NCBI GenBank assembly: GCA_002342035.1 | Contig: DDPE01000039.1 | Location: 8,232 to 72,231, forward strand | Source of the DNA: Asticcacaulis sp. UBA2476 | Lineage (GTDB): Bacteria > Pseudomonadota > Alphaproteobacteria > Caulobacterales > Caulobacteraceae | Direction of reading: 5' to 3' | DNA length: 64,000 nucleotides | Part shown: positions 52,541 through 61,140 of the stretch, piece after piece | Layout of the letters: the number at the start of each line of letters is the position of its first letter | Numbering within the stretch: position 1 is the first letter of the stretch | Notes under the pieces: model-generated | Database searches by the model: none | The model's input: only the letters and a program-made list of their open reading frames with translations | Told to the model about the DNA's origin: nothing | Position numbers and translations under genes: made by a program

Positions 52541-53428
52541 TTAACCCTTAAGGACCGACAGAAGCGTCTCGCCCAGGGCTGCCGGAGACGGCGACACCTT
52601 GATGCCCGCCGCTTCCATGGCGGCGATCTTGTCTTCTGCGCCGCCCTTGCCGCCGGAGATGATCGCACCGGCATGGCCCATGCGACGACCCGGAGGGGCT
52701 GTGCGGCCTGCGATGAAACCGGCCATCGGCTTTTTACGGCCGCGCTTGGCTTCGTCGATCAGGAACTGAGCGGCGTCTTCTTCGGCAGAGCCGCCGATTT
52801 CACCGATCATGATGATCGACTTGGTTTCATCGTCGGCCAGGAACATTTCCAGCATGTCGATGAACTCAGTGCCCTTGACCGGGTCGCCACCGATGCCGAC
52901 AGCGGTCGTTTGACCGAGGCCAGCATTAGTCGTCTGGAACACAGCTTCGTAGGTCAGGGTGCCGGAGCGCGAAACCACGCCGACCGAACCCTTGGAGAAG
53001 ATGTTGCCCGGCATGATGCCGATCTTGCACTCGTTCGGGGTCAGGACGCCGGGGCAGTTCGGGCCGATCAGGCGCGACTTGGAACCGCTAAGGGCGCGCT
53101 TGACCTTGACCATGTCCAGAACCGGAATACCTTCGGTGATGCAGACGATCAGTGGGATTTCCGCTTCGATGGCCTCAAGGATGGCATCAGCCGCGAAGGG
53201 CGGCGGCACGTAGATGGCCGAGGCCGTAGCGCCCGTTCGGTCCTTGGCTTCGGCGACCGAGTCGTAGACCGGCAGACCGATATGGGTCGTGCCGCCCTTA
53301 CCCGGCGTAACCCCGCCCACGACCTTGGTACCGTAATAGGCGATGGCCTGCTCGGAGTGGAAGGTCCCTTGCGCGCCGGTGAACCCTTGCGTGATGATCT
53401 TGGTGTCTTTGTTGATCAGGATTGACAT
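52541..53428 (-). CDS. sucD: Succinyl-CoA synthetase alpha subunit
   Basis: Makes ATP or GTP from succinyl-CoA. 295 residues. CoA-binding start ITQGFTGAQGTFHSEQAI, phospho-histidine loop GHAGAIISGGKGG, and IGGDPVKGTEFIDMLE. Preceded by sucC with a 9-base gap, forming one unit. Confidence 0.97.
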   Translation of the reverse strand: MSILINKDTKIITQGFTGAQGTFHSEQAIAYYGTKVVGGVTPGKGGTTHIGLPVYDSVAEAKDRTGATASAIYVPPPFAADAILEAIEAEIPLIVCITEGIPVLDMVKVKRALSGSKSRLIGPNCPGVLTPNECKIGIMPGNIFSKGSVGVVSRSGTLTYEAVFQTTNAGLGQTTAVGIGGDPVKGTEFIDMLEMFLADDETKSIIMIGEIGGSAEEDAAQFLIDEAKRGRKKPMAGFIAGRTAPPGRRMGHAGAIISGGKGGAEDKIAAMEAAGIKVSPSPAALGETLLSVLKG

Positions 53429-53437
53429 GTCTGAACC

Positions 53438-54640
53438 TTAGCCCTTCACAGCTTTGACAATTTTCGCGGCCGCATCGGCCAGATCGTCGGCGGCGATGAC
53501 ATTAAGGCCCGACTCATTGATGATTTTCTTGCCCAGTTCGACATTGGTGCCCTCTAAGCGCACCACCAGCGGAACCTTAAGGCCGACTTCCTTCACAGCG
53601 GTGATCACACCGGTCGCGATGATGTCGCACTTCATGATGCCACCAAAGATGTTGACCAGAATGCCTTTGACCTTGGGGTCGGAGGTGATGATCTTGAACG
53701 CCGCCGTCACCTTTTCAGTCGTGGCACCGCCGCCGACATCGAGGAAGTTGGCAGGCTCAGAACCGTAAAGCTTGATGATGTCGAGCGTGGCCATGGCCAG
53801 ACCCGCACCGTTGACCATACAGCCGATTTCGCCGTCAAGAGCGATGTAGCTGAGGTCGAACTTTGAGGCTTCGATTTCCTTGGGGTCTTCTTCGGTCAGG
53901 TCGCGTAGGGCCTGAATGTCGGGATGACGGAACAGGGAGTTGGAATCGAACGACACCTTGGCGTCCAGAACCAGAAGCTGGTCGTCGCCGGTGATGATCA
54001 GCGGGTTGATTTCCAGCATGTCCATGTCCTTGGCGTTGAACGCCGCGTACAGTTGCTGGAGCAGCTTATAAGCTTGCTTGGACAGGTCGCCCTTGAGGCC
54101 AAGCGCGGCCGACAGGGTGCGGCCGTGATGCGGGAACACGCCCGTAGCCGGATCGATAGTGAAGCTCAGAATCTTCTCAGGCGTCGAATGGGCCACTTCT
54201 TCGATGTCCATGCCGCCTTCGGTCGAGGCGACGACCGAGACGCGCGATGATACGCGATCAACCAGCAGCGACAGATAAAGCTCTTTTTTGATGTCCGCGC
54301 CTTCTTCGATGTAGAGGCGGTTGACTTGCTTGCCCGCAGGGCCGGTCTGGTGGGTCACGAGGACGCGGCCCAGCATTTCATCGGCATTGGCTTCGACTTC
54401 AGCCGGAGACTTGACGACGCGCACGCCGCCCTTGGCATCGGCGCCTAAGCCTTCAAACTTGCCCTTGCCGCGACCACCTGCGTGGATCTGCGACTTGACT
54501 ACCCACACCTTGGTGGAGTCGTCTTTCAGGTTCTTGGCGGCCTCAAGGGCCTCCTTGGGGGAAAACGCGGGATAGCCGCGCGGAACGGCAACGCCGAACT
54601 CTTTCAGTACGGCCTTGGCTTGATGTTCGTGAATGTTCAT
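53438..54640 (-). CDS. sucC: Succinyl-CoA synthetase beta subunit
   Basis: ATP-grasp subunit of succinyl-CoA synthetase. 400 residues. Starts MNIHEHQAKAVLKEFGV; the ATP-grasp core has VVKSQIHAGGRGKGKFEG and the CoA/phosphate loop has NGAGLAMATLDIIKL and GGGATTEKV. The open frame runs back to 54742, but the family start fixes ATG 54640. First gene of the suc unit; upstream lie two LacI-operator-like dyads and AT-rich sequence. Confidence 0.97.
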   Translation of the reverse strand: MNIHEHQAKAVLKEFGVAVPRGYPAFSPKEALEAAKNLKDDSTKVWVVKSQIHAGGRGKGKFEGLGADAKGGVRVVKSPAEVEANADEMLGRVLVTHQTGPAGKQVNRLYIEEGADIKKELYLSLLVDRVSSRVSVVASTEGGMDIEEVAHSTPEKILSFTIDPATGVFPHHGRTLSAALGLKGDLSKQAYKLLQQLYAAFNAKDMDMLEINPLIITGDDQLLVLDAKVSFDSNSLFRHPDIQALRDLTEEDPKEIEASKFDLSYIALDGEIGCMVNGAGLAMATLDIIKLYGSEPANFLDVGGGATTEKVTAAFKIITSDPKVKGILVNIFGGIMKCDIIATGVITAVKEVGLKVPLVVRLEGTNVELGKKIINESGLNVIAADDLADAAAKIVKAVKG

Positions 54641-54856
54641 GGAACCCGTCTGTGCTTTGCGAAAGCTTGGAAATATCTTTGGGGCGTAAGCCCCTGGCGA
54701 ACGGTACTTGAGGGCGAACCTCATTGTCCGTCCCGCGACCAAGCTGCCTTATAAAGTCCCAAACACTTGTGTGCAACCGCTCAAATGCACCTATTTTGCA
54801 ATCGCAAAGCCAAATTTACGGGCTCTATATCATATAAATTAAGCCTTAAGCTGAAC

Positions 54857-54917
54857 GGTAAGCGCTGTCATGACGCTTGCGCACTAAAGTATATCATATA
54901 TTATTTTAGCGCTAACA
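54857..54917. promoter_or_regulatory. Pair of AGCGCT dyads upstream of sucC
   Basis: TTTTAGCGCTAACA (54904-54917) differs at one base from a perfect LacI-type dyad TGTTAGCGCTAACA; GGTAAGCGCTGTCA (54857-54870) is a weaker match. They lie 217-277 bases before the sucC start, amid TATATCATAT repeats. Confidence 0.4.
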
Positions 54918-54927
54918 TCGCTGATAT

Positions 54928-55458
54928 TTATCCAAAAAAGACCCGCCACATCAGGCGTCCTGGCATAAAGGTCAGCGCCCCGGCGATAATCAGTCCGCCC
55001 ATAAACAGGCTGATGGCGGCATTTCTGTGCTGTTTGATATTTCCCTTGCGGGCTGCATAAATGATCATGGGGGACGATACGGCGGTCCAGCCGGACAGCA
55101 GATGGATCAGGCTAAAGCTGCCCTGATTGATTTCCCGAATAAAAAAGCTTGATATGGCGGTGATCAGCATAAGCCCGACCCAGATCCAGCCCAGTATGCG
55201 GTGCGGCATTTTGCCTTTCGGGCCTAAAAACTGAATTAGCCCGATCACAAAAGCAGAGGCGGCGGCGGCAATATGGATCTGAATGGCTGCGGGCTGAAGC
55301 ATAATCAGCGCCCAGTTCGGGGCATGGGGGACGAAGTTTTCAGCCGCAGACACCATGCGGGCGCGCACATTGGCATCCATGGATTGCAAGGCCAGATAAA
55401 TGATGCCGACGGTCAATAGTGTTGGCAGAATGAATTGCAGCAGAAGTTTGCGAACCAC
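54928..55458 (-). CDS. DUF2306-type membrane protein
   Basis: 176 residues, about five hydrophobic spans. The pattern HRILGWIWVGLM and the conserved histidines (QIHIAAAASAF, LIHLLSGW, KQHRNAA) match the DUF2306 family of predicted membrane proteins. Histidine placement in spans suggests haem or metal binding, but no function is established. Divergent from a membrane LytTR regulator 62 bases away, a pairing that implies regulation. Confidence 0.75.
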   Translation of the reverse strand: MVRKLLLQFILPTLLTVGIIYLALQSMDANVRARMVSAAENFVPHAPNWALIMLQPAAIQIHIAAAASAFVIGLIQFLGPKGKMPHRILGWIWVGLMLITAISSFFIREINQGSFSLIHLLSGWTAVSSPMIIYAARKGNIKQHRNAAISLFMGGLIIAGALTFMPGRLMWRVFFG

Positions 55459-55520
55459 AGGCGGTTCTCCTTTGACGGGGGTGATCCAATGGCTGTAAAT
55501 CTGTCAGATAGTTTTTCAGG

Positions 55521-56345
55521 ATGCCTGCCCCGATGCGCGAAACCGCCAGCGAAATACGTGAAATGCCGGTAACTGCCGTTCGCGCTTCGCGAATAACCGA
55601 CGCGCTGATGCCGTGGGCCAAGACCTATGGTATCGCGATTGGTATGGCTTTGTTTCTGACGGCGATTGCCGCGTCAGGCACGGAGGTTTTCAGCCTGCCG
55701 GCGCGGTTTCTGTACTGGGCGAGCCTGATGGTCGGCGGGACGTTCATTGCTCACGGTGTCAGTTTTCTGATGGATCGCATCATGCCCGGACGCGGCTCTA
55801 ACTTGCTGCGCATCCTAATCCATCTGGCGCTGATTATAGTGCCTATCACGGTGATGGTCTGGATTGCCAATGCCGCCATCGGCAGCATCCCGCTTCATCC
55901 GAAGTATCTGTTATATCTGGTCGGGCCGGTGGCGCCCATCTGCGTGGCCATGACGACGCTATATTGTCTGGCCAACCGGACACCGATGCAGAGCCATGCT
56001 CATGCGGTTGTGGGTGAGGTGGCGTCGGATGCAGGTGTGTTTCGCCAACGCCTGCCGTTTAAATTTCGGCACGCTGACCTCTATGCCCTGTCGGCGGAGG
56101 ATCATTATCTGCGGGTACATACCAGCGCGGGTCAGACCCTGATCCTGATGCGGCTTTATGATGCCATCCGCGAGTTGGACGGCATCGAAGGCTCCCAGAC
56201 CCACAGGTCGTGGTGGGTCGCCAAGGATGCCATAGACGATGCCATAAAAGACAACGGGCGCGTCACCTTCCGCCTGAAAGGGGAGGTAAACGCGCCCGTC
56301 AGTCGCAGTTTTCAGAAAGCCCTGAAAGCCGATGGCTGGATGTAG
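55521..56345 (+). CDS. Membrane-bound LytTR-type transcription regulator
   Basis: 274 residues. Four hydrophobic spans in residues 35-150, then a LytTR DNA-binding domain (about 180-272) with FRHADLYALSAEDHYLRVHT, LMRLYDAIREL and THRSWWVAKDAI. Regulators of this build sense the membrane and commonly act on an adjacent membrane gene, here the DUF2306 gene. Several in-frame ATGs (55521, 55533, 55566) are possible; the first is used. Confidence 0.85.
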   Translation: MPAPMRETASEIREMPVTAVRASRITDALMPWAKTYGIAIGMALFLTAIAASGTEVFSLPARFLYWASLMVGGTFIAHGVSFLMDRIMPGRGSNLLRILIHLALIIVPITVMVWIANAAIGSIPLHPKYLLYLVGPVAPICVAMTTLYCLANRTPMQSHAHAVVGEVASDAGVFRQRLPFKFRHADLYALSAEDHYLRVHTSAGQTLILMRLYDAIRELDGIEGSQTHRSWWVAKDAIDDAIKDNGRVTFRLKGEVNAPVSRSFQKALKADGWM

Positions 56346-56397
56346 TCAGAGCGCTTTCCGAAAAGTGTGCAGCGGTTTGCGGAACTAAAAGCGCGAA
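56346..56397. repeat. Dispersed palindromic element between convergent genes
   Basis: AGAGCGCTTTCCGAAAAGTG...CGGTTTGCGG...AAAGCGC; outer arms GCGCTTT/AAAGCGC pair and inner TCCG/CGGA pair. It fills the gap exactly between two TAG stops. The layout resembles intergenic repeats frequent in alphaproteobacteria. Confidence 0.65.
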
Positions 56398-56859
56398 CTA
56401 ATGCGTTCCTGTGAGATAAGCTTCCATCATATCGATCATGGCGTTGGTGCCATGGATGCGGTCGTCGAGGTGATCCGAGCCATCAAGGAAGACGATCTGC
56501 TCGTTGAGGATCAGCTTCGTGCCCTTGGCTGAGGGTTTGAACTCGATGGTCGCCAGAGACACGGTAATCAGGGTGGTGTCGAGATACATGGAAAAGCTGT
56601 AGATGATCCGCTCCTCCGGCACGATGTCGTGATAGACGGCTTCCATGCGGTGCGCGGGGCCACCTTTGGGGCCGCCCGCTGAGGTTTCCTTGCCGCCGAC
56701 GTGGAAATCGAGGCGGTGGGGTTCCGCCTCCCAGTCCGGTGGCCCGCTGAACCACTTCGCCTTGGCGGCAGGGTCGGCCCAGGCACGGAAAACCATAGCC
56801 GGACTAAAGGCCAGATCACGCTCAATGGTGATCAGGTGATGATGGGCTGAACGGGTCAT
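56398..56859 (-). CDS. SRPBCC (AHSA1-like) domain protein, first
   Basis: 153 residues, a START/Bet v1-type helix-grip fold. Typical WADPAAKAKWF, RLDFHVGGKE and IVPEERIIYSF. Members bind small hydrophobic ligands or act as co-chaperone-like proteins; the ligand here is unknown. Last gene of the ArsR-led cluster. Three bases separate it from the YceI gene upstream. Confidence 0.85.
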   Translation of the reverse strand: MTRSAHHHLITIERDLAFSPAMVFRAWADPAAKAKWFSGPPDWEAEPHRLDFHVGGKETSAGGPKGGPAHRMEAVYHDIVPEERIIYSFSMYLDTTLITVSLATIEFKPSAKGTKLILNEQIVFLDGSDHLDDRIHGTNAMIDMMEAYLTGTH

Positions 56860-56862
56860 GGA

Positions 56863-57579
56863 CTAATTCGCCGGTGTGGCTGTTGCCGATGAAGCGGCAG
56901 CTTCGAGCGGCGGGCCGGTAAATTCGGCCTCAAGCATGATCTCGACCTCGTCGCCGACACCCATAGTCGTGCCGGGTTCAGGGATGCCGTAAGTGATGCC
57001 AAAGTCCGAACGCTTGATCTTGCCCTTGGCCGAAAACCCGATGCGCGCTGCCGGATCATAGGGGGCAAAGCCCGCATAGCCGCCATTGAACTTGGCCTCC
57101 AGCGTAATCGGTTTAGTCACCCCCTTAAGCGTCAGGTCGCCGTCGATTTTGGCGGTATCCGGGCCAGTCATATCGACCTTGGTCGAGCGAAAACTGATCT
57201 GCGGGAACTTGGCCGTATCGAACCATACGGGCCCCAGAAGCGTGTTCAAAAACCCTTCGGGCGGGGTCGGGATATCCAGCGATTTGACATCGACAGTGGC
57301 ATTGACCGAGGCGGTTTCTGGCGCATTCGGGTCGAGTTTCAGATTAGCGTCAAAGCTTTTGAACTGCGCCGTGTAATTGGAAAAGCCGGTATGGTTGACC
57401 TTGAACGTCAGACTGGCGTGAGATTTATCGAGTGTGTAATCACCCGCAGGCGCTTCGGTTGAGGCGATCTGCTCGATATCCGACGGCAGGGTCGCCGGTT
57501 GCGGGGGCGGGGCATCGCCGGGCTTGGGGGAGCAGGCGATCAGTGCCAAAAATCCGAACAGCATGGGACTATATTTCAT
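56863..57579 (-). CDS. YceI-family lipoprotein
   Basis: 238 residues. Lipoprotein signal with lipobox LIAC (Cys about 16), then a Pro-rich linker and the YceI lipocalin-like barrel: YTLDKSHASLTFKVNHTGFS, LKLDPNAPETASV, LTLKGVTKPITLEAKFNG and RIGFSAKGKIKRSDFGI. YceI proteins bind isoprenoids or related lipids in the periplasm. An Ala/Ser/Thr tail ends the protein. Confidence 0.92.
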   Translation of the reverse strand: MKYSPMLFGFLALIACSPKPGDAPPPQPATLPSDIEQIASTEAPAGDYTLDKSHASLTFKVNHTGFSNYTAQFKSFDANLKLDPNAPETASVNATVDVKSLDIPTPPEGFLNTLLGPVWFDTAKFPQISFRSTKVDMTGPDTAKIDGDLTLKGVTKPITLEAKFNGGYAGFAPYDPAARIGFSAKGKIKRSDFGITYGIPEPGTTMGVGDEVEIMLEAEFTGPPLEAAASSATATPAN

Positions 57580-57598
57580 TATCAGCGTTTCCTTTTAT

Positions 57599-58069
57599 TC
57601 AGAGAGTCTTAGCTAAAGCTTCGAGTTGGTCGGCGGCAGCGCCCCAGCCGTCGTGAAAGCCCATCTGTTCGTGTTGTTGCTTCTTTTCCGGTGACCAGTG
57701 GCGGGCGCGGGCGACATAAAGCGTCTTGCCATCCGGTGCGTCCTCAAAGGTCACGACTGCGGTCATAAACGGATCGGCTGACGGCACCCAACCGACCGTA
57801 AAGGCGTCGGTCGAGACGATCTTTTGCTGATCGACGACCTCAAGGAACACGCCGTCCTGGGGCATGGCTTCACCATCGGGGCCGTGCATGACACAGGCCG
57901 ACCGGCCACCGGGTTTCAGATCCCACACGACCTGATCGACATACCAGGGCTTGGGGCAATACCACTTCGCCAGCAATTCCGGCTCGGTCCAGCAGCGCCA
58001 GACCAGATGGCGGGGGGCATCAAGGGTGCGGGTCAGAACCAGTTCGCGGTCATCGGTTGCAGCGGTCAT
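57599..58069 (-). CDS. SRPBCC (AHSA1-like) domain protein, second
   Basis: 156 residues. LTRTLDAPRHLVWRCWTEPELLAKWYCPKPW, VMHGPDG, and the HWSPEKKQQHEQMGFHDGW segment are typical of the AHSA1-like group. Small-molecule binding is expected; ligand unknown. Confidence 0.88.
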   Translation of the reverse strand: MTAATDDRELVLTRTLDAPRHLVWRCWTEPELLAKWYCPKPWYVDQVVWDLKPGGRSACVMHGPDGEAMPQDGVFLEVVDQQKIVSTDAFTVGWVPSADPFMTAVVTFEDAPDGKTLYVARARHWSPEKKQQHEQMGFHDGWGAAADQLEALAKTL

Positions 58070-58188
58070 GGTAGGAGTCCTTAGAAGGATATGTGTAAGA
58101 TTTCAGTGCCCAAATGTGGGCGGTTTCAGGGCGCAGATCGTCATCCGGCGGTCAGGCCAGTGAAAATGTTTGCAAAGTGTGGGCGGGT

Positions 58189-58617
58189 TTAGCCCGGCAT
58201 ATAGCCTTCAGGCGCCGCCGCGTTGATCATCCACGGCTGATCATATTTGTCGATCAGCATGCCAAACATTGGCGACCAGAAGGTCGGCGCCAGCGGCATA
58301 TGTATGGCCTTGGCATCGGCAGATAATCCTTCCCAGATGCGTTTGGCTTCCTCAACCGTATTGACCCCGATTGAGGCGCAGAACCCTTGCGGTGTGCTGG
58401 CCCACTGCGGCGGGGCATCCGCTCCCATGAAAGACGTCTCTCCCACATTGAGCGTGGCGTGCATGATGCGACCTCCGAAGGAAGGGTCAGTGCCGCCAGA
58501 ATCGGCAGGCGCATCTTCGTATTTGAACAGGAACAGCTCCCCGCCCAGAATGGATTTATAGAACGCGAACGCTTCGGCGCAATTGCCGTTGAAACTCAGG
58601 TGGACTTCGATACGCAT
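58189..58617 (-). CDS. VOC-superfamily (PhnB-like) protein
   Basis: 142 residues of the glyoxalase/bleomycin-resistance fold: VHLSFNGNCAEAFAFYKSILGG, IMHATLNVGETSFMGADAP and FWSPMFGMLIDKYDQPWMIN. PhnB-like members often accompany SRPBCC and ArsR genes. Enzymatic role unproven. Confidence 0.9.
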   Translation of the reverse strand: MRIEVHLSFNGNCAEAFAFYKSILGGELFLFKYEDAPADSGGTDPSFGGRIMHATLNVGETSFMGADAPPQWASTPQGFCASIGVNTVEEAKRIWEGLSADAKAIHMPLAPTFWSPMFGMLIDKYDQPWMINAAAPEGYMPG

Positions 58618-58648
58618 AATGATCGCTCCTGTTTGAGAGGGTTCGGGA

Positions 58649-59173
58649 TTACTGTTCGCTTAGGGTTTTGAGGGATTGCAGGCCTTTTTCAAAGTCCTTG
58701 CCCACCACCTTGTCCATGTTGAAGATCAGGCCAAACAACTTCGATATATAGGGTGACGGCCCATACATGGCCCAGCTCACCACGGTCTCATCGCCATTTG
58801 GAGTCAGAGTGATTTCGGTGGTGTTGGTCGTGGTCATCGGCTTTACGAAATCGAGCTTGATGACCAGTTTTGAGGACGGCGAATGCTCGGTAATTTCCAT
58901 ACGTCCGGCCCCGGCCTTTTTGCCTTCCCAGACATAGACGGCTCCAAGGCCTGACGGTGAGCCCATATAGGTCCGCTCCAGATCGGCATCGAGGTTCTCC
59001 CACGGCGACCAGGCGCGCCATTTATGGAAATCATTGATGTGGCCATAGATGACTTCGGGCGGGGCCTTGATGGTGATGCGCCGCTCAATGCGGAAACTGT
59101 TTGGCCGGAACGCGGCGATGACGAGCACGGCCACAATGGCCAATCCCAAAACTATGGCGATGGTTTTCAGCAT
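58649..59173 (-). CDS. SRPBCC polyketide cyclase-like protein with membrane anchor
   Basis: 174 residues. N-terminal hydrophobic anchor (about 4-24), then a helix-grip domain with RRITIKAPPEVIYGHINDFHKWRAW. Such anchored members face the periplasm. Its ATG overlaps the stop of the two-domain gene upstream. Confidence 0.85.
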   Translation of the reverse strand: MLKTIAIVLGLAIVAVLVIAAFRPNSFRIERRITIKAPPEVIYGHINDFHKWRAWSPWENLDADLERTYMGSPSGLGAVYVWEGKKAGAGRMEITEHSPSSKLVIKLDFVKPMTTTNTTEITLTPNGDETVVSWAMYGPSPYISKLFGLIFNMDKVVGKDFEKGLQSLKTLSEQ

Positions 59174-60144
59174 CAGATCTCCCCCTGTTGTTTTAGTTGA
59201 GCATGATAGGCCATAAGCCGTTCACAGTTTTGGTCATTGGCCTGTGGGATGAAGGCCTTGAGCATGGCCTCATGCTCAGAGGGTGCAAAATCCATGCGCC
59301 AGATCATGTCAGTATGATTGCCATCAGCCTTATATTCGATGGTCATGCGGAATTGATGTGACGGCTGGTAGTGGTCAAAAACGATGCGCTCATCCTTGAC
59401 GATTTCGACAAAGCGTTTGTGATTGTCATGATCGCGGCCATCAGGCCCGTGCATGATGATGCGGAATGCACCCCCTTCAATGAACTCGAACTCCGGGATG
59501 GTGCTGGTGAAGCCCTCCGGCCCCCACCATGCCTTAAGGTGTGCCGGGTCGGCAAACAGCCCAAACAGTTCGGCGGGTGTCGCCTCAAGCCGGTGCGAGG
59601 TCACAATCTCAAAACGCGGCAACTGGGTAAGCTCATCCGCCAGCCGTTCAAAGCCCTCCGCCCACCCTTGCGCAAAGCCACCGGCAATGGCGTCTTCGCG
59701 CTGCTGCGCACTGATCATGCGGCTATGGAGCACCAGTTTGGTGCCGGGGGTGCCATCACGTTGCGTCTCATCCTTAAAGGTAATGAAAACCGTGGCTTTG
59801 GGCGGAAGGCCGGCGCCACACGGATGTTCGATATGGGGCGCGCCTTCATAGACAATGCGCTCATCCGGCACGATGTCCTGATAGGTGCCTTCGCATGGGT
59901 AGATGACGCCATCGGGTGCGCGCATGTCGATGTGGAAGCGCCCGCCGATGCGAAAATCCATTTCGACATTTATATTTACAAACCCCGCAGGCCCCCACCA
60001 TTTCTGGACATGCTCAGGTTCCGACCACAGCCGGTACACCAGCGCGCGGGGGGCGTTGAACGCGCGGGTCATGACGATTTCGATTTCAGACGGAAAGCTG
60101 ACCTCGAAACCCGACATCAGTGTCTCTTTCAGGGCTGCGCTCAT
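59173..60144 (-). CDS. Two-domain SRPBCC (AHSA1-like) fusion protein
   Basis: 323 residues with two tandem AHSA1-like domains: residues about 18-170 (MTRAFNAPRALVYRLWSEPEHVQKWWGP) and about 175-320 (VTSHRLEATPAELFGLFADPAHLKAWWGP). The repeated KWWGP and ERIVY motifs show an internal duplication. The frame is open to 60324, but ATG 60144 overlaps the ArsR stop and gives the family start. Confidence 0.88.
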   Translation of the reverse strand: MSAALKETLMSGFEVSFPSEIEIVMTRAFNAPRALVYRLWSEPEHVQKWWGPAGFVNINVEMDFRIGGRFHIDMRAPDGVIYPCEGTYQDIVPDERIVYEGAPHIEHPCGAGLPPKATVFITFKDETQRDGTPGTKLVLHSRMISAQQREDAIAGGFAQGWAEGFERLADELTQLPRFEIVTSHRLEATPAELFGLFADPAHLKAWWGPEGFTSTIPEFEFIEGGAFRIIMHGPDGRDHDNHKRFVEIVKDERIVFDHYQPSHQFRMTIEYKADGNHTDMIWRMDFAPSEHEAMLKAFIPQANDQNCERLMAYHAQLKQQGEI

Positions 60145-60536
60145 TTGATATCTCCGTCTTTGTCGTCTCTGGGTCTTGCCGATTGTGTCGGCGTCTCTTT
60201 GGCCTGTAGTTCCTTGAGATAGGCCTCCAGCCGGTCGAGGCGTTGCTCCCACATCTTGCGATAGTCCCTGAGCCACATATCGACCTCCTTCAGCGGCTCC
60301 GGCTCTAGCTTGCACGGCCGCCACTGAGCCGTGCGGCTGCGGCTGATAAGGCCCGCGCGCTCAAGCACCTTAAGGTGTTTCGAGACGGCGGGCAGGCTCA
60401 TCTCGAACGGTTCAGCCAGTTCATTGACCGTAGTTTCCCCCAGCGACAGCCGCGCCAATATGGCCCGACGGGTCGGGTCAGCCAGGGCATTGAGCGTCAA
60501 CGATAAACGATCGGGAGGCAGGGTATTCAGGGGCAT
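60141..60536 (-). CDS. ArsR-family winged-helix repressor of the SRPBCC cluster
   Basis: 131 residues. HTH core ADPTRRAILARLSLGETTVNELAEP then MSLPAVSKHLKVLERAGLI, with a basic C-terminal coiled region. No metal-binding CxC in the recognition helix, as in the SdpR/SRPBCC-associated branch. It overlaps the next gene by 4 bases and a TTAAC-N6-GTTAA dyad lies 16 bases upstream, so autorepression is likely. Confidence 0.92.
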   Translation of the reverse strand: MPLNTLPPDRLSLTLNALADPTRRAILARLSLGETTVNELAEPFEMSLPAVSKHLKVLERAGLISRSRTAQWRPCKLEPEPLKEVDMWLRDYRKMWEQRLDRLEAYLKELQAKETPTQSARPRDDKDGDIK

Positions 60537-60552
60537 TAAGCGGCACTCGTGA

Positions 60553-60593
60553 TTAACTGAATGGTTAAATAAACCGTGTGACTAAATGAGTCA
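60553..60593. promoter_or_regulatory. Probable ArsR operator
   Basis: Dyad TTAAC-TGAATG-GTTAA (60553-60568) 17-32 bases before the ArsR start, followed by a second dyad TGACT-AAATG-AGTCA (60579-60593). Confidence 0.55.
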
Positions 60594-60618
60594 ATTCAGA
60601 AATCGGGGTTACGCGATT

Positions 60619-61080
60619 TTATTTTACCGGACGGTTAAATTCTGTGCGCCATTTTGAGCTGTCGTCGCCGGTTTCCGGTCCGGCCTGATAAACTTCCCAC
60701 AGATCGCCTATCGGCTCATAACCATTATCGGCCAGCCACTGATCGAACTTGCCCCACGCCTCCGCCAGACCTTCATAGGGGCCGTGGTAAACCGTGCGCG
60801 CAACCTTGGCGGCGGGCAAATGCGACGGGATAACCCGGCCGTTCGGGGCGATCAGCTCGGCCACCGGCACACCAACTTCGAAATCGAACACATCCGGCGA
60901 TGTGGTGAGGTGATAGGCAAAGAGCGCATCCTGCGGGATGATCCCCTCCGCACCGACCACGCCCATAACTTCCTGAATGGCGGGGCCCATAACCACCTGA
61001 ATCTGATCACGCGGTACGGTCAGGTGTATAACTGCGGTCGGTTGACGCTGGGTGTGGACGATGACGGGGGTGTCGATCAT
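60619..61080 (-). CDS. GyrI-like effector-binding domain protein
   Basis: 153 residues, no DNA-binding domain. Typical effector-binding features: a strand-rich N-terminus, FEVGVPVAE, and VYHGPYEGLAEAWGKFDQWLADNGY, plus WEVYQAGPE. GyrI-like proteins bind small molecules. ATG 61080 is supported by AGGAG six bases upstream; the frame opens at 61131. Confidence 0.85.
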   Translation of the reverse strand: MIDTPVIVHTQRQPTAVIHLTVPRDQIQVVMGPAIQEVMGVVGAEGIIPQDALFAYHLTTSPDVFDFEVGVPVAELIAPNGRVIPSHLPAAKVARTVYHGPYEGLAEAWGKFDQWLADNGYEPIGDLWEVYQAGPETGDDSSKWRTEFNRPVK

Positions 61081-61140
61081 GGGGCGCTCCTGTTTTGTGT
61101 TGAACGTGCGCCTGCTCTGAATATCCGTCAATAAGGAAAG

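Noticed and set aside
59371..60222. 283-codon frame opposite the two-domain SRPBCC gene
   Set aside because: Antisense shadow; the minus-strand frame carries clear duplicated domain motifs.
60621..60640. TTTACCGGACGGTTAAA palindrome as a second ArsR operator
   Set aside because: It lies over the stop of the GyrI-like gene, not upstream of any start on that strand, and matches the operator only partly.
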